64,000 bases of DNA, from NCBI GenBank assembly GCA_005799745.1, contig SYFY01000043.1, forward strand, positions 1 to 64,000, written 5' to 3'. Each line of letters starts with the position of its first letter. Positions within the stretch are counted from its first letter, which is position 1. The position numbers were made by a program, and so were the translations under genes. The notes beneath the pieces were generated by a model. The model was given only the letters and a program-made list of their open reading frames with translations, did no database searches and was not told the origin of the DNA. Shown piece by piece: positions 1 through 8,010 of the stretch. This stretch comes from Gammaproteobacteria bacterium. Lineage in GTDB: Bacteria; Pseudomonadota; Gammaproteobacteria; Pseudomonadales; Azotimanducaceae.

Positions 1-248
1 CTCATTGAACGCACTTATCCTAAGATCCCGGTAATGCTGAGCTCTGATCAGGTGTCTGCCCAAGTTGAAGAGATTTGAAACAGCAGCATGAGCAGTCACA
101 AATCTCTGTGCCTGCCTAACTGATTTGAACTTCCGCATACCACGCTCCCTCACCCTGGTCGCCTCATGTGATTGTTCAGCACGATTATTCTCGTACTGAT
201 CGTTACTGTGAATCGTATTGGGCATCACTTCCCGGTGGGCCACAGAAT
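1..248 (-). pseudogene. IS6-family transposase, C-terminal fragment
   Basis: Read on the minus strand this stretch encodes about 80 residues that closely match the C-terminal third of the intact transposase at 291-974, including AHRE, NNRAEQSHEATRVRERG and TAHAAV-NLFNLGRHL. The start and catalytic core are missing: homology stops at 248, exactly where the terminal repeat of the neighbouring element begins, so the neighbour appears to have inserted into or recombined with this copy. The frame is still open to the left edge of the window. The sequence differs enough from the intact copy (for example EVMPNTIHSND against ELIPETIHSTQ) to be a related element, not a recent duplicate. Confidence 0.85.
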
Positions 249-1024
249 GGTACTGACAACTTAACTCGCGCTAATTGCTAGATTCGGTGGATGAATACGT
301 ACAAACGCCACCGATTTCCTCCCGACATCATCAGTTACGCAGTCTGGCTCTACTATAGATTCAATCTCAGCCATAGAGATATTGAAGATCTACTGGCCGA
401 ACGAGGCATCATCGTCACCAGAGAATCGATCCGTCTTTGGTGCATCAAGTTCGGCGCTTTATACGCTCGCAGATTGAAGCGAAGTCATCGAGGCTACGGT
501 GATACATTCTTCATCGATGAAGTCTTTGTCAAAATCAACGGCAAGCAGCACTACCTGTGGCGCGCTGTGGACCAGGATGGGGAAGTGGTTGATGTCTACC
601 TGCAGGCCAAGAGAGACGGTGCTGCTGCCAAGCGTTTCTTCAGGCTTTTACTGCGGAGCCACGGGGGCGAACCAAGGAAGATCGTTACGGATAAACTACG
701 CAGTTATGGCGTCGCGCACCGAGAGCTGATTCCAGAGACGATCCACAGTACTCAACAGTACGAGAATAATCGGGCAGAGCAATCGCACGAAGCGACCAGG
801 GTCAGGGAACGGGGGATGCGGCGGTTTAAATCGAGGAGGCAGGCTCAGAATTTTGTCACCGCTCATGCCGCAGTGGCTAACCTATTCAATCTGGGTAGAC
901 ATCTGGTTAGGGCTCAACACTATCGTGAGCTTAGGGTCAGTGCGTTTACAGAATGGAGCAGGGCGGTTGCATGAATTGGACAAGCTCGATTTCGTTCGCT
1001 CTGAAGACTTAACTTGTCAATACC
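249..1024 (+). mobile_element. IS6-family insertion sequence, apparently intact
   Basis: A single transposase gene is flanked by near-perfect terminal inverted repeats: left end at 249-267 (GGTACTGACAACTTAACTC) and right end at 1006-1024, whose reverse complement differs at only three positions of 19. The total length of about 776 bp is normal for IS6 elements. The eight bases outside each end (241-248 and 1025-1032) do not match, so there is no visible target duplication; this fits IS6 cointegrate or rearrangement chemistry, or later loss of one flank. Confidence 0.85.
291..974 (+). CDS. IS6-family DDE transposase
   Basis: This 227-residue protein has the size and order of IS6/IS26-type transposases. 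An N-terminal helix-turn-helix part (about residues 1-60) contains LSHRDIEDLLAERGI. The DDE core follows, with FFIDEVFVKINGKQHYLWRAVD around residue 75 (first Asp), IVTDKLRSYGVAHRE around residue 135 (second Asp), and a Glu in NNRAEQSHEATRVRERG near residue 165. The start ATG lies 24 bp inside the left inverted repeat, and the product fills the element. The protein would catalyse replicative transposition by cointegrate formation. It looks intact. Confidence 0.93.
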   Translation: MNTYKRHRFPPDIISYAVWLYYRFNLSHRDIEDLLAERGIIVTRESIRLWCIKFGALYARRLKRSHRGYGDTFFIDEVFVKINGKQHYLWRAVDQDGEVVDVYLQAKRDGAAAKRFFRLLLRSHGGEPRKIVTDKLRSYGVAHRELIPETIHSTQQYENNRAEQSHEATRVRERGMRRFKSRRQAQNFVTAHAAVANLFNLGRHLVRAQHYRELRVSAFTEWSRAVA

Positions 1025-1124
1025 CTTTTTCGAAATTGGTATCCCCTGAGGTGTCACTTATATGTGCATTGGTCGGCCATCGTTGTTTTCATTGATATAG
1101 AAGCTGACTGTTAACAGAGGTTTC

Positions 1125-2633
1125 CTAAAGCTGCCCTGCCGACAGCCGCTCCATGACTGCGACAGCACGTTCGCGCACTTCCTGTAGATCTCCCAACCGC
1201 ATGGCTGCGTGCACCTGTTGCGCCACTCGAGGGTTGCGACCAAAGCGCCCCCGATGACGCGCCATGAAATCCCAGTAGAGCGTCGTGAACGGACAGGCAT
1301 CCTCACCGGTACGTCGGCTGCGATCGAAGCGGCAACCCTTGCAGTAGTCGCTCATCCGGTCGATGTAGGCACCGCCGGATGCATAGGGCTTGGTGGCCAT
1401 GCGCCCGCCATCGGCATGTTGGGACATACCGATGACGTTCGGCACCATGACCCATTCGGCTCCATCCACAAAATTGGCCCACATCCAGTCGAGCAACGCC
1501 CTGGGATCGACGCCCGCAATCAGGCAAAGGTTGCCGAGGACCATGAGACGCTGGATGTGATGCGCCCAACCGTGTGCCTGGACTTCCGCGAGTACCTGGC
1601 CGACGCAACGCATCTGTGTAGGCGCCTCACCCCGGAACACCGGGGGCAGAGGCCGAGTGGCCTCCAGCGCGTTCATGCCGGCATAGGTTGGGGTGCCGGC
1701 CCAGTACATGCCCCAGACATATTCCCGCCAGCCAATCACCTGGCGCATGAATCCTTCAGCCGACGCGATGGGAACGAGTCCCCGGTCGAACGCGTCCTGC
1801 ACCGCATCACAGACCTCGGCCGGCGTGAGCAATCCAAGATTGAGATAAGGCGACAGCATCGAATGTGCGAGGTGCCAGGAGTGGACGGTCATTGCGTCTT
1901 CATGGGGACCAAATCCAGGCAGCAGCTGGTCGACGAAATGACGCATTCGTCGCTGCGCTTCTGCACCGCTTGTCGCCCAGAGCCCGACGGGGGTGTCGCC
2001 AGTACAATACGGCCGCACCTTTTCGATCACTTCGCGGTCCAGGTCATCCAGGGGAGTCACCAGCGGCGTCGGCCATACCTGGCTCCCGCCTTTCGGTGGC
2101 GGGCGGCGGTTATCGGTATCAAAGTTCCAGCGACCACCCACGGGCTGCGCATCGGGGCCGGAGCCTTCCATGAGGTAGCCGAGCCGCCGTCGCTGCCAGC
2201 GGTAAAAATCCTCCATTTTCAGATTCCGGCGGCTCCCCATCCATCCAGCGAATTCGGTGTAATGGCAGAGGAACTGGTTGCCCGGCACCACACGACACCC
2301 CAACCGAGTCACCCGCTCGAGTCCGTTCCAGCTACCCGGCTCCATAACGATCACCTCGCCGGGACGATAGGCCGCACGATGCTCGTGCAGACCTTGGGCA
2401 AGGGTTGCGGCATGACGGTAATCAACTTCGAAACCACGGACACGCAGTTCTTCGCCAAACCTCCGCATCGCCGTGATCACCAGATGGGCGCGCTGGATAT
2501 GCCATCGCCTGGACGCCAGTGTGGCTAAACTTTCAACCATGAGCACCCGATGGGTGGAAGGATTCGACTGTGCCAACGCAGCAAAGGCAGGATTCAGTTG
2601 ATCACCAAGTATCCAGACAGTATCCCGAATCAA
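1125..2633 (-). CDS. FeS-containing cryptochrome/photolyase (prokaryotic (6-4) photolyase type)
   Basis: A flavoprotein that would use blue light to repair UV photoproducts or act as a photoreceptor. The N-terminus (IRDTVWILGDQLNP) and the C-terminal half match the FeS-BCP/CryPro group. Counting from the TTG at 2633, four cysteines lie at residues 343, 431, 434 and 447 (MRCVGQ, YCKGC, DACPF). Their spacing equals that of the [4Fe-4S] ligands described for Agrobacterium PhrB. The usual length of about 500 residues fits 502. The start is chosen because GGGAG sits six bases before this TTG and lies just after the stop of the upstream SDR gene; the longer open frame upstream only overlaps that gene. 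The two genes form an operon. It is the key enzyme of the surrounding light/stress island. Confidence 0.92.
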   Translation of the reverse strand: MIRDTVWILGDQLNPAFAALAQSNPSTHRVLMVESLATLASRRWHIQRAHLVITAMRRFGEELRVRGFEVDYRHAATLAQGLHEHRAAYRPGEVIVMEPGSWNGLERVTRLGCRVVPGNQFLCHYTEFAGWMGSRRNLKMEDFYRWQRRRLGYLMEGSGPDAQPVGGRWNFDTDNRRPPPKGGSQVWPTPLVTPLDDLDREVIEKVRPYCTGDTPVGLWATSGAEAQRRMRHFVDQLLPGFGPHEDAMTVHSWHLAHSMLSPYLNLGLLTPAEVCDAVQDAFDRGLVPIASAEGFMRQVIGWREYVWGMYWAGTPTYAGMNALEATRPLPPVFRGEAPTQMRCVGQVLAEVQAHGWAHHIQRLMVLGNLCLIAGVDPRALLDWMWANFVDGAEWVMVPNVIGMSQHADGGRMATKPYASGGAYIDRMSDYCKGCRFDRSRRTGEDACPFTTLYWDFMARHRGRFGRNPRVAQQVHAAMRLGDLQEVRERAVAVMERLSAGQL

Positions 2634-2649
2634 GTACCACTCCCGTTTA

Positions 2650-3438
2650 TCAGTGACGCTGCGCCAGCAGATCTCTGCGCACTGCGCCTCCTTCGATGAC
2701 GCCTCCAGAACTCTCGCCGCGAAAGAACCCGGCACAAGCTTCACCGATCTCCAGGGCGGTCGCTGCATGCGGAACGATCCGGCGTAGCAGATCGACACGA
2801 CGTGGTGCATGTGTGAAGGGCGGCAGCCACAACCTTCGCCCGGCGATTTCGAATCGACCACAGACCAGCCCAGCACGAATGATCAAGCTGTTGTTGTCCG
2901 GAAAAATCCCGGAAACCGCCTTTTCCACCTCTGCCTTCGCACGCTGCTGCGGCGCCAGCCAAGCCTTCACCCAACGCAACGGTCCGTGCCGCCGCACCGG
3001 CAAACGTGTGAACTCAGGAAAGAGCCCCGACACATAAACCAGTCGCCCGACTCCCGCATGCTGTGACGCGTGCAGCGCTCGCAGGGCCGGCGTCTTCGCG
3101 CCATCCTCCACCTCTGAATGACGCGAAGGAAACAGCTGGTCCCATGCCCGCAGGCGTCCGATGGTTATCGCCGCACAGGTCGGTGAGATGGTCTTGAGAC
3201 ATTGCGCCAGCGGCGCCTCATCGCGCACATCACAGGCATGCCAGTTAACGGCGCGCAACCACGGTTGACGGGAAAGAGACAGCCCGCCAGGGGGACCACC
3301 ACGTCGGGAAAGGGCGTGAACGTCGAATCCGCCTGCGGACACCAGTGCTTCGAGCACACCAAGCCCGACCACACCGTTTCCTCCAAAAACGACGACCGTG
3401 TGCTGCAGGCTGGATGAGCCGGTTGATCCGGTTTTCAC
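2650..3438 (-). CDS. NAD(P)-binding SDR/epimerase-like protein
   Basis: A 262-residue protein of the atypical short-chain dehydrogenase fold. A Rossmann dinucleotide motif, VVVFGGNGVVGLGVLEAL, lies at about residues 15-32, followed by a second-strand HALSRRG and later RLVYVSGLFPE. The canonical YxxxK is not obvious, so it may be a NAD(P)H-binding protein of the NmrA or SDR_a type and not a true dehydrogenase; its substrate cannot be told. It starts with GTG and lies 16 bp upstream of the photolyase on the same strand, a pairing that suggests co-expression with it. It is transcribed divergently from the HNH gene, with a near-palindrome GAGATGATCTC at about 3440-3450 in the shared promoter region. 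Confidence 0.8.
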   Translation of the reverse strand: MKTGSTGSSSLQHTVVVFGGNGVVGLGVLEALVSAGGFDVHALSRRGGPPGGLSLSRQPWLRAVNWHACDVRDEAPLAQCLKTISPTCAAITIGRLRAWDQLFPSRHSEVEDGAKTPALRALHASQHAGVGRLVYVSGLFPEFTRLPVRRHGPLRWVKAWLAPQQRAKAEVEKAVSGIFPDNNSLIIRAGLVCGRFEIAGRRLWLPPFTHAPRRVDLLRRIVPHAATALEIGEACAGFFRGESSGGVIEGGAVRRDLLAQRH

Positions 3439-3686
3439 GAGATGATCTCAGCAACGCCAATCATGGAGAAGAGCGGCGAACCGCCATGTTCTGGAACATC
3501 TCTTGCCACGCTCACTTGCCATGAAAACCCACATTACTCCTGTATCTCCTGCAGCGAACGAGAGGAGATATTCGGGCAGTGCTGTCCTTTGCATTCGGTT
3601 CCGCAAGGATGCCACAAGCGGTGTCTTCCCTCGCAGGTTGCCAACTGGATATAGTCCTACGCGCCTTGAGCGAAACAGAGAATGTC

Positions 3687-4046
3687 ATGTCCGGGCGTAT
3701 CCGTCGCAAGGCCATTGCGGAAATGCAGTTTCCGCCACGGCAGAGTGCACTTCCGGATTGCCCGCTGTGCGGGCGTATCATTCCGGAATCCCAGCGGGAC
3801 GCCCACCATCTGGTGCCACGCTCGCGAGGTGGCATGCATACCACGTTCATGCATCGCATCTGTCACCGGCAAATCCACGCACTGTTCACCGAAGTTGAAC
3901 TCGCGTCCCACTATTGCACGATCAACGCGCTGCTCGCGCACCACGACGTCGCTGCCTTTGTCCGTTGGGTGCGCGAAAAGCCGCCCACTTTCAGCGAGCG
4001 CACCCGCAAGTCCCAGCGCATCGCCAGCCGCCGCAGACTTCCCTGA
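3687..4046 (+). CDS. HNH endonuclease-like protein
   Basis: A small protein (119 residues from this ATG; an in-frame ATG at 3579 would add 36 unconserved residues) with a compact HNH-type metal finger: CPLCGR, then DAHHLVPRSRGG, then HRICHRQIHALF. The zinc-finger cysteines (CPLC and the later C) and the HH..H/N/H residues fit HNH nucleases of the short single-domain kind. The C-terminal part is basic (RTRKSQRIASRRRLP), as expected for nucleic-acid binding. The substrate is unknown. It is divergent from the SDR-photolyase operon, which may link it to DNA damage responses, but that is inference. Confidence 0.75.
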   Translation: MSGRIRRKAIAEMQFPPRQSALPDCPLCGRIIPESQRDAHHLVPRSRGGMHTTFMHRICHRQIHALFTEVELASHYCTINALLAHHDVAAFVRWVREKPPTFSERTRKSQRIASRRRLP

Positions 4047-4571
4047 GGGCAGACCTGACAAACCCTTTAAGCGCACTGCGCAAACAGCAGAATCGGCATG
4101 CACGGTAGACAACAGCTGCTGCAATCGCGCTCGCTCGAGCGCGATGCCAGAAAGAAGGCCGGGTTTCAGCAGGCGGAGAGTCTCCTCTGGTGCCGGGCGG
4201 GTGCGTCGACGATTGACCGTGGGAACACCCAGATACGGAAATACACCGCCCCCCGCGAAGTGACGCGGTCGCGGGTTCGGCCACCTGCCAGAGGGTTCCC
4301 GCGCTCGTCCGGGAAAAGGGAGCAAATCCGGGTTTGGGGCTGGCACGCGCCAGATATTGGTCGAAGAACCGACCGGATAGGCGGGCTTGCATGCGCTCAG
4401 CCGCCTTGGATCACCTGTGCGCCATAAAGGCGCTGCGCAGGTGCCGGTTGGTCATCATTCAGACAGGACCCGGACCGCCCTGAAGAGCCCGCCGACGAAG
4501 CTGCAGACGCCAGTGCATCGTTGGCGATTTCTTGGAGATGGGCCTCATCACATGACTCAAAAGTAAGTTTG
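4047..4571. other. Gene-poor stretch, nothing recognised
   Basis: About 525 bp between the HNH gene and the AT-rich promoter at 4572. Several open frames cross it on both strands, but none shows a recognisable domain, ribosome binding site or compositional support. The base composition is GC-rich as in coding DNA, so a decayed gene is possible. Confidence 0.5.
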
Positions 4572-4657
4572 TGTCTATTTTATATATTTACTTTAATTAG
4601 ACATTCTATTAATAATCACCATAATAGAAGTTATGACCAATAAATGTCCATATTTAC
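4572..4657 (+). promoter_or_regulatory. AT-rich promoter region with repeated TGTC(C/T)AT motif
   Basis: This is strikingly AT-rich compared with its surroundings. It holds TGTCTATTTT at 4572 and a facing TAGACA at 4598-4603, forming a wide inverted repeat, plus TGTCCATATTTAC at 4645-4657. The same TGTCCATATTT and TGTCTATTT words recur at 7150 and 7182, in the other AT-rich promoter of this island. They are candidate binding sites for the MerR-type regulator at 5207-6121. The match is seen in the sequence; the regulator assignment is inference. Confidence 0.5.
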
Positions 4658-4671
4658 AGGGCCGCCTTGAG

Positions 4672-4968
4672 ATGAAACTCCTCGACCTCATGAAATTTTC
4701 TCGCTCCCGCCCGTCACGCGCCACGATCATCAGCGACGGTTGCCGTGACTACGTCGTTGAAGTGCAGGAACCTGCCAGTGCAGGACTCCTGCGTGATCGT
4801 CGAGGCCGGGTTTTACGGTTCAAGACACTGCGTGATGCGCGTGATGCGGTACGTGACGCCACCGCCATCACGCTGTCGATGCGTGTCGCCGCCGACGAGG
4901 CTTGCTGGGGAGGAGCGATGTCCGACTCAGGATTTTCACGCGTAACGATTTCCCGTCGCGATGGATGA
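4672..4968 (+). CDS. Small DUF6482-like protein
   Basis: A 98-residue cytosolic protein beginning MKLLDLMKFSRSRPSR. It has the shape of the DUF6482 family: a short N-terminal helix, a beta segment DYVVEVQEP, then GLLRDRRGRVLRFKTLRDAR and a C-terminal helix. The function of the family is unknown. An upstream ATG at 4633 is in frame, but the extra codons would run through the TGTCCATATTTAC regulatory motif, so the ATG at 4672 is preferred. It is transcribed towards the MerR gene. Family assignment is from memory of the pattern and is moderate. Confidence 0.6.
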   Translation: MKLLDLMKFSRSRPSRATIISDGCRDYVVEVQEPASAGLLRDRRGRVLRFKTLRDARDAVRDATAITLSMRVAADEACWGGAMSDSGFSRVTISRRDG

Positions 4969-5206
4969 TGGCAATCAACCGCTCACACGCCGGGAAGAAC
5001 GCTTCGACCAACGCTCACCTGTCGTCAATCCCTACGCCGTTTCATCTAGGTGGGTGCTCCAGACTTCGCGCCCGCCAGCAGGCCAACCTGCGCAGTGCGG
5101 GGCGCAAAGTGCGACAGGATGGCCAACCGCCGTGTCCGCTGCAGCCGTAGTCGTTGCGACGTCCTTGAGCGGAGCGATTGCGCCGCGCCCTTAATCTTGG
5201 ACAATA

Positions 5207-6121
5207 ATGAGACACTTCTCTGGTCGATTCGATATGCAACAATTTTCAATCGGTGCCACCGCACGCATGACCCAGATTCCCGCACATACCCTGCGCAAGT
5301 GGGAAAGCAGACACGGCATCGCTGTACCGATTCGTACGGATACCGGTCGCAGGGTCTACACCGAAGAACAACTCGAACTGCTGAAGCTCATCAAGCTGCT
5401 TACCGGCAGCGGGCACGCCTTGAGCCACCTCGCGGACCTGGACGTCGATGCGCTGCGCGTCCTCGCGGCGCTCCACCAGCGTGACACGCCGCGAACCAAA
5501 GCACGCTCACTGACCCTGATTGGACCCAATGTGGCGCAGTTGCTGCTCGGCAATCCGATGGTTGAAACGCGCTACAGCGGCGACGCTGCCGACTGGCTGC
5601 GTGAGTCGGGCAAGGTCGGGACCGACGCCGTCGTTATCGAGAGCCCGACGTTGCCCGACGCTCTCGTTCAATTTGCAAAAGAGACCCGAGAGCGCGTCCC
5701 GCTGGTTGTCGTCGCCTACGCCTTTGCCGCACGCCCGACGCTGTCGACGTTGGCAGACGCCGGTATCACCGCGGTGCAAGGCCCGGTGAACGATCGGGAT
5801 GTTCTCCTTCATCTTGAAACTGGGGGCGATGCACCGCGCGAGCATGACGATCTGCCAAAGCGATTTTCGACGACGGAACTGTCCCGCATCGCTCGGCTCA
5901 ACCCGCGCCTCCAATGTGAATGTCCAAACCATATTGCCAAGTTGCTGATGGACATCAGCGCATTTGAAAAATACAGCCGTGAGTGCGCAAGCAGTAGTCC
6001 CGCAGACACTGCATTGCACGCGCAGCTGGGCGACATCTCCGCAAGTGCACGCCGTTTGTTCGAAGACGCCCTGATTGCGGTTGCTGCGGCCGACGGCCTG
6101 CAGATCTCGCTGCGCACCTAG
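5207..6121 (+). CDS. MerR-type transcriptional regulator
   Basis: A 304-residue DNA-binding protein. The N-terminal winged helix FSIGATARMTQIPAHTLRKW (about residues 12-31), followed by ESRHGI, GRRVYTEEQLELLKLIKLL and SHLADLD, is a clear MerR HTH. The central and C-terminal parts (about 90-304) are unlike the cobalamin-binding domain of CarH/LitR: no E/DxHxxG B12 signature is seen. They may form a degenerate sensor domain plus a helical dimerisation domain. A start at ATG 5234 (MQQFSIG) is equally plausible from family alignment. Location amid photolyase, fasciclin and cytochrome genes suggests it controls this island, as LitR-like regulators do elsewhere; this is inference. Confidence 0.85.
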   Translation: MRHFSGRFDMQQFSIGATARMTQIPAHTLRKWESRHGIAVPIRTDTGRRVYTEEQLELLKLIKLLTGSGHALSHLADLDVDALRVLAALHQRDTPRTKARSLTLIGPNVAQLLLGNPMVETRYSGDAADWLRESGKVGTDAVVIESPTLPDALVQFAKETRERVPLVVVAYAFAARPTLSTLADAGITAVQGPVNDRDVLLHLETGGDAPREHDDLPKRFSTTELSRIARLNPRLQCECPNHIAKLLMDISAFEKYSRECASSSPADTALHAQLGDISASARRLFEDALIAVAAADGLQISLRT

Positions 6122-6291
6122 GGGCCACATCAAGAAGAGGCTGCTTTTGTTTGGACGAGCCCAGCCCTGCAAAGGACATTGTGAATGTGCACTGCTTTCG
6201 CGCTTGTCTGGAGCCTCGATCGAAGACGCTCTCTGCCTCGGGAGGGGGAGACGGAAACGGACCTTGTTCAGTAAATCACCAGGGGGCGACC

Positions 6292-6582
6292 ATGACCACG
6301 CCGACATACAACGATGAGACCAAGATCTTATCGGCGCAGGCCCTGCGCGCTTACCAGTACATCATCGATCACGGAGAGCGCGACCAGGGTGGTCACGTAT
6401 TGTGCGGCATTACCGCGCAGACCGACTATGACGGCTACAGCATGACACTGAGTGACGGCGAGACCACGTTGCGGCTGCTCTTCCACAACAAGATCCGTAT
6501 CGACACCTCCGGGCGACGGGCGTTGCTCGCGTTCCGCAAGAAACTGGCCGCTCTGAAAGAACTTGGCGAACGGCCACGTTGA
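6292..6582 (+). CDS. DUF3081 family protein
   Basis: A 96-residue soluble protein matching DUF3081. It has AYQYIIDHGERDQGGHVLCG, then DYDGYSMTLSDGETTLRLLFHNK, and a closing ALLAFRKKLAAL helix. Family members are short, largely gammaproteobacterial and of unknown role. The start is set by a strong AGGGGG at 6281-6286, five bases before the ATG; a longer frame from 6151 has no support. It lies 170 bp downstream of the MerR gene on the same strand and could be co-transcribed with it. Confidence 0.75.
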   Translation: MTTPTYNDETKILSAQALRAYQYIIDHGERDQGGHVLCGITAQTDYDGYSMTLSDGETTLRLLFHNKIRIDTSGRRALLAFRKKLAALKELGERPR

Positions 6583-6626
6583 GCCATCACTTGTCCAGCC
6601 ACGCCGGCACGGCTTCCGGCCGCCCC

Positions 6627-7115
6627 TCACGCGCTCCGCACCACGTCCCCGAATTGTTCTTCTGCCAAGTCGAACCAGAAGCAGTGTGGGTAGTTGGCTT
6701 GCTGCAGGGCTTGCAAGCCAGCCTTTTCAAAAAAATCCACAGACACCCGCTGCGCTTTGACCAAAAGACCGACGGCACCCCTCCGCCCGGCCTGCGTCGC
6801 GACGTGTCCCAGCAGCGCGCGACCAATACCTGAGCGTTGGTGTGCACCTGCGACATACAGGCCATGCAGCAAAGCTCCACGTTGCCCCGCAGGTCCAAGG
6901 TGAAGGCCGCACTCTCCCCAGGCTGCGACTCCGAGGAGCTCGTGGTCGTTGCGCATCCCGGCGAACTCGAAACCATCGAAATCTGCGCTCACGTAGCGCA
7001 ATACAGGCAATGCCAGGCGTTTGAGACGCTCCGGTAATGGCCAGACGGCCGTGGCATCCGCGATCACGTGATTGATCATCGACAGCGCGGTGGCGTCGAG
7101 CACTTCAATTTTCAT
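6627..7115 (-). CDS. GNAT family N-acetyltransferase
   Basis: A 162-residue acetyl-CoA-dependent transferase. The signature motif A is LHGLYVAGAHQRSGIGRALLGHV (residues about 90-112, with Q/RxxGxG/A), followed by the motif B-like LLVKAQRVSVDFFEKAGLQA and PHCFWFDL, typical of the small single-domain YafP-like GNATs. The start ATG at 7115 has GGTGAT upstream; the longer frame to 7211 would run through the AT-rich divergent promoter. It is divergent from the cytochrome operon and shares that promoter region. Substrate unknown. Confidence 0.85.
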   Translation of the reverse strand: MKIEVLDATALSMINHVIADATAVWPLPERLKRLALPVLRYVSADFDGFEFAGMRNDHELLGVAAWGECGLHLGPAGQRGALLHGLYVAGAHQRSGIGRALLGHVATQAGRRGAVGLLVKAQRVSVDFFEKAGLQALQQANYPHCFWFDLAEEQFGDVVRSA

Positions 7116-7138
7116 CGGGTAATCACCAAAACAGGATA

Positions 7139-7196
7139 AGTCCAATATATGTCTATTTAATTTGAGGATAAATATTCGTTTTGTCCATATTTTGAC
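7139..7196. promoter_or_regulatory. Divergent AT-rich promoter with TGTC(C/T)AT motifs
   Basis: Between the GNAT gene and the cytochrome operon lies an AT-rich block with AGTCCAATAT at 7139, TGTCTATTTAA at 7150 and TGTCCATATTTTGAC at 7182-7196 (itself a GTC...GAC dyad). The words match those at 4572 and 4645. A shared operator for the island is the simplest reading; the binding protein is not shown by the sequence. Confidence 0.5.
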
Positions 7197-7254
7197 GAAA
7201 ATTTCACGCACCCGATCCTACTCTTCTCTCACCAACTCAATGAGCACTGCACAA

Positions 7255-7398
7255 ATGAACAGAAGGGTATTTATCTACGGCCGCAGCTGGGCATATACGA
7301 TGCTGCTGCTCACCGCTGTCTTGACCGCCACCAACGTGGCACGTGACTCGGCTACCGGCACGGTCTATGACGGCGCCCTGCTGGCTGCAAACTCGTGA
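7255..7398 (+). CDS. Tiny single-pass membrane protein
   Basis: A 47-residue protein with a basic start (MNRRVFIYGR) and one hydrophobic segment, WAYTMLLLTAVLTATNVA, at about residues 12-29. An ATG at 7240 (MSTAQ) would add five residues. It is placed first in the cytochrome operon and its stop overlaps the GTG start of the next gene by two bases, so translational coupling is likely. It resembles no family I can name; it could be an accessory subunit for the two downstream cytochromes. A shorter truth, that it is a leader peptide, cannot be excluded. Confidence 0.5.
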   Translation: MNRRVFIYGRSWAYTMLLLTAVLTATNVARDSATGTVYDGALLAANS

Positions 7399-7715
7399 CC
7401 CGCGCGACCCGAAGCGCACTCCTCGCGTTAAGCCTCGTGACCGCGGGTGCAGCGTATGCGAAGGATGAGTCGGACGGCGAAGCACTCGCATGGAAGTACC
7501 ACTGCATGACATGCCATGGCCGCACTGGTGTCGCCAGTTCTGACCACTACCCAAACCTTGCCGGACAGAACCCGGTCTACCTGGAAGGGCGGCTTCGTTA
7601 TTTCCGCGAAGGTATCGAACCCGGCAATCGAATGAACGGCCATGCCGCACCCCTGAGCGACGAACAGATCAGGATTCTCGCAACGTACTTCAACCGACCC
7701 AACGCGGAGCGATGA
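7395..7715 (+). CDS. Periplasmic class I cytochrome c
   Basis: A 106-residue monohaem cytochrome. A signal peptide (TRATRSALLALSLVTAGAAYA) precedes a haem attachment motif CMTCH at about residues 37-41. A distal Met candidate lies in GNRMNGHAAPLSDEQIRILATYF, the usual C-terminal helix of cytochromes c4/c553. It would shuttle electrons in the periplasm. It begins with GTG, overlapping the stop of the small membrane gene, and is followed after one base by a second cytochrome. The partner oxidase or dehydrogenase is not in the window. Confidence 0.9.
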   Translation: MTRATRSALLALSLVTAGAAYAKDESDGEALAWKYHCMTCHGRTGVASSDHYPNLAGQNPVYLEGRLRYFREGIEPGNRMNGHAAPLSDEQIRILATYFNRPNAER

Positions 7716-7716
7716 C

Positions 7717-8010
7717 ATGACGCGTCTAATATTCCTGTTTACGCTACTTATCAGTGCAGCAGCCTGCTCCAGGACTCCCCTCGACGGCGGAGAACTTGCC
7801 ACATCAAAAGGCTGCGTGGCCTGTCATGGCAATAACGGCACGGCCACTGCGCCGAGTTACCCTAGCCTCGATGGTCAATGGGAACGATATCTGCGGCTGC
7901 AACTGATGGCCTATCGCTCCGGCAAGCGGGAGAACGGCATCATGAATGGCATGGCAGCTGCACTGACTGACGAGGAAATTCGTGCTTTGGCGGAGCACTA
8001 CGGGCGTTGA
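7717..8010 (+). CDS. Lipoprotein monohaem cytochrome c
   Basis: A 97-residue cytochrome with a lipoprotein signal sequence: the hydrophobic LIFLFTLLISAAAC ends in a lipobox whose Cys is about residue 17, so it should be anchored in a membrane. The haem motif CVACH is at about 33-37, and NGIMNGMAAALTDEEIRALAEHY holds the likely Met ligand and C-terminal helix. It starts one base after the preceding cytochrome's stop, with GGAG in that gene's end as its ribosome binding site. The pair has the look of a tethered/soluble electron relay. Confidence 0.88.
   Translation: MTRLIFLFTLLISAAACSRTPLDGGELATSKGCVACHGNNGTATAPSYPSLDGQWERYLRLQLMAYRSGKRENGIMNGMAAALTDEEIRALAEHYGR

Noticed and set aside
241-1032. 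8-bp target duplication around the IS6 element
   Set aside because: CACAGAAT on the left and CTTTTTCG on the right do not match.
1209-2528. A 439-codon open frame on the plus strand
   Set aside because: It is antisense to the photolyase, shows no domain, and follows from the high GC codon use of that gene.
4961-5194. A 77-codon frame overlapping the end of the DUF6482-like gene
   Set aside because: It has a polar start (MDDGNQPLTRREERFDQRSP) that could be real, but the remainder is low complexity and no family is recognised.
5207-6121. A cobalamin-binding (CarH/LitR-type) photoreceptor
   Set aside because: The E/DxHxxG motif and the downstream GG loop of B12 domains are missing.
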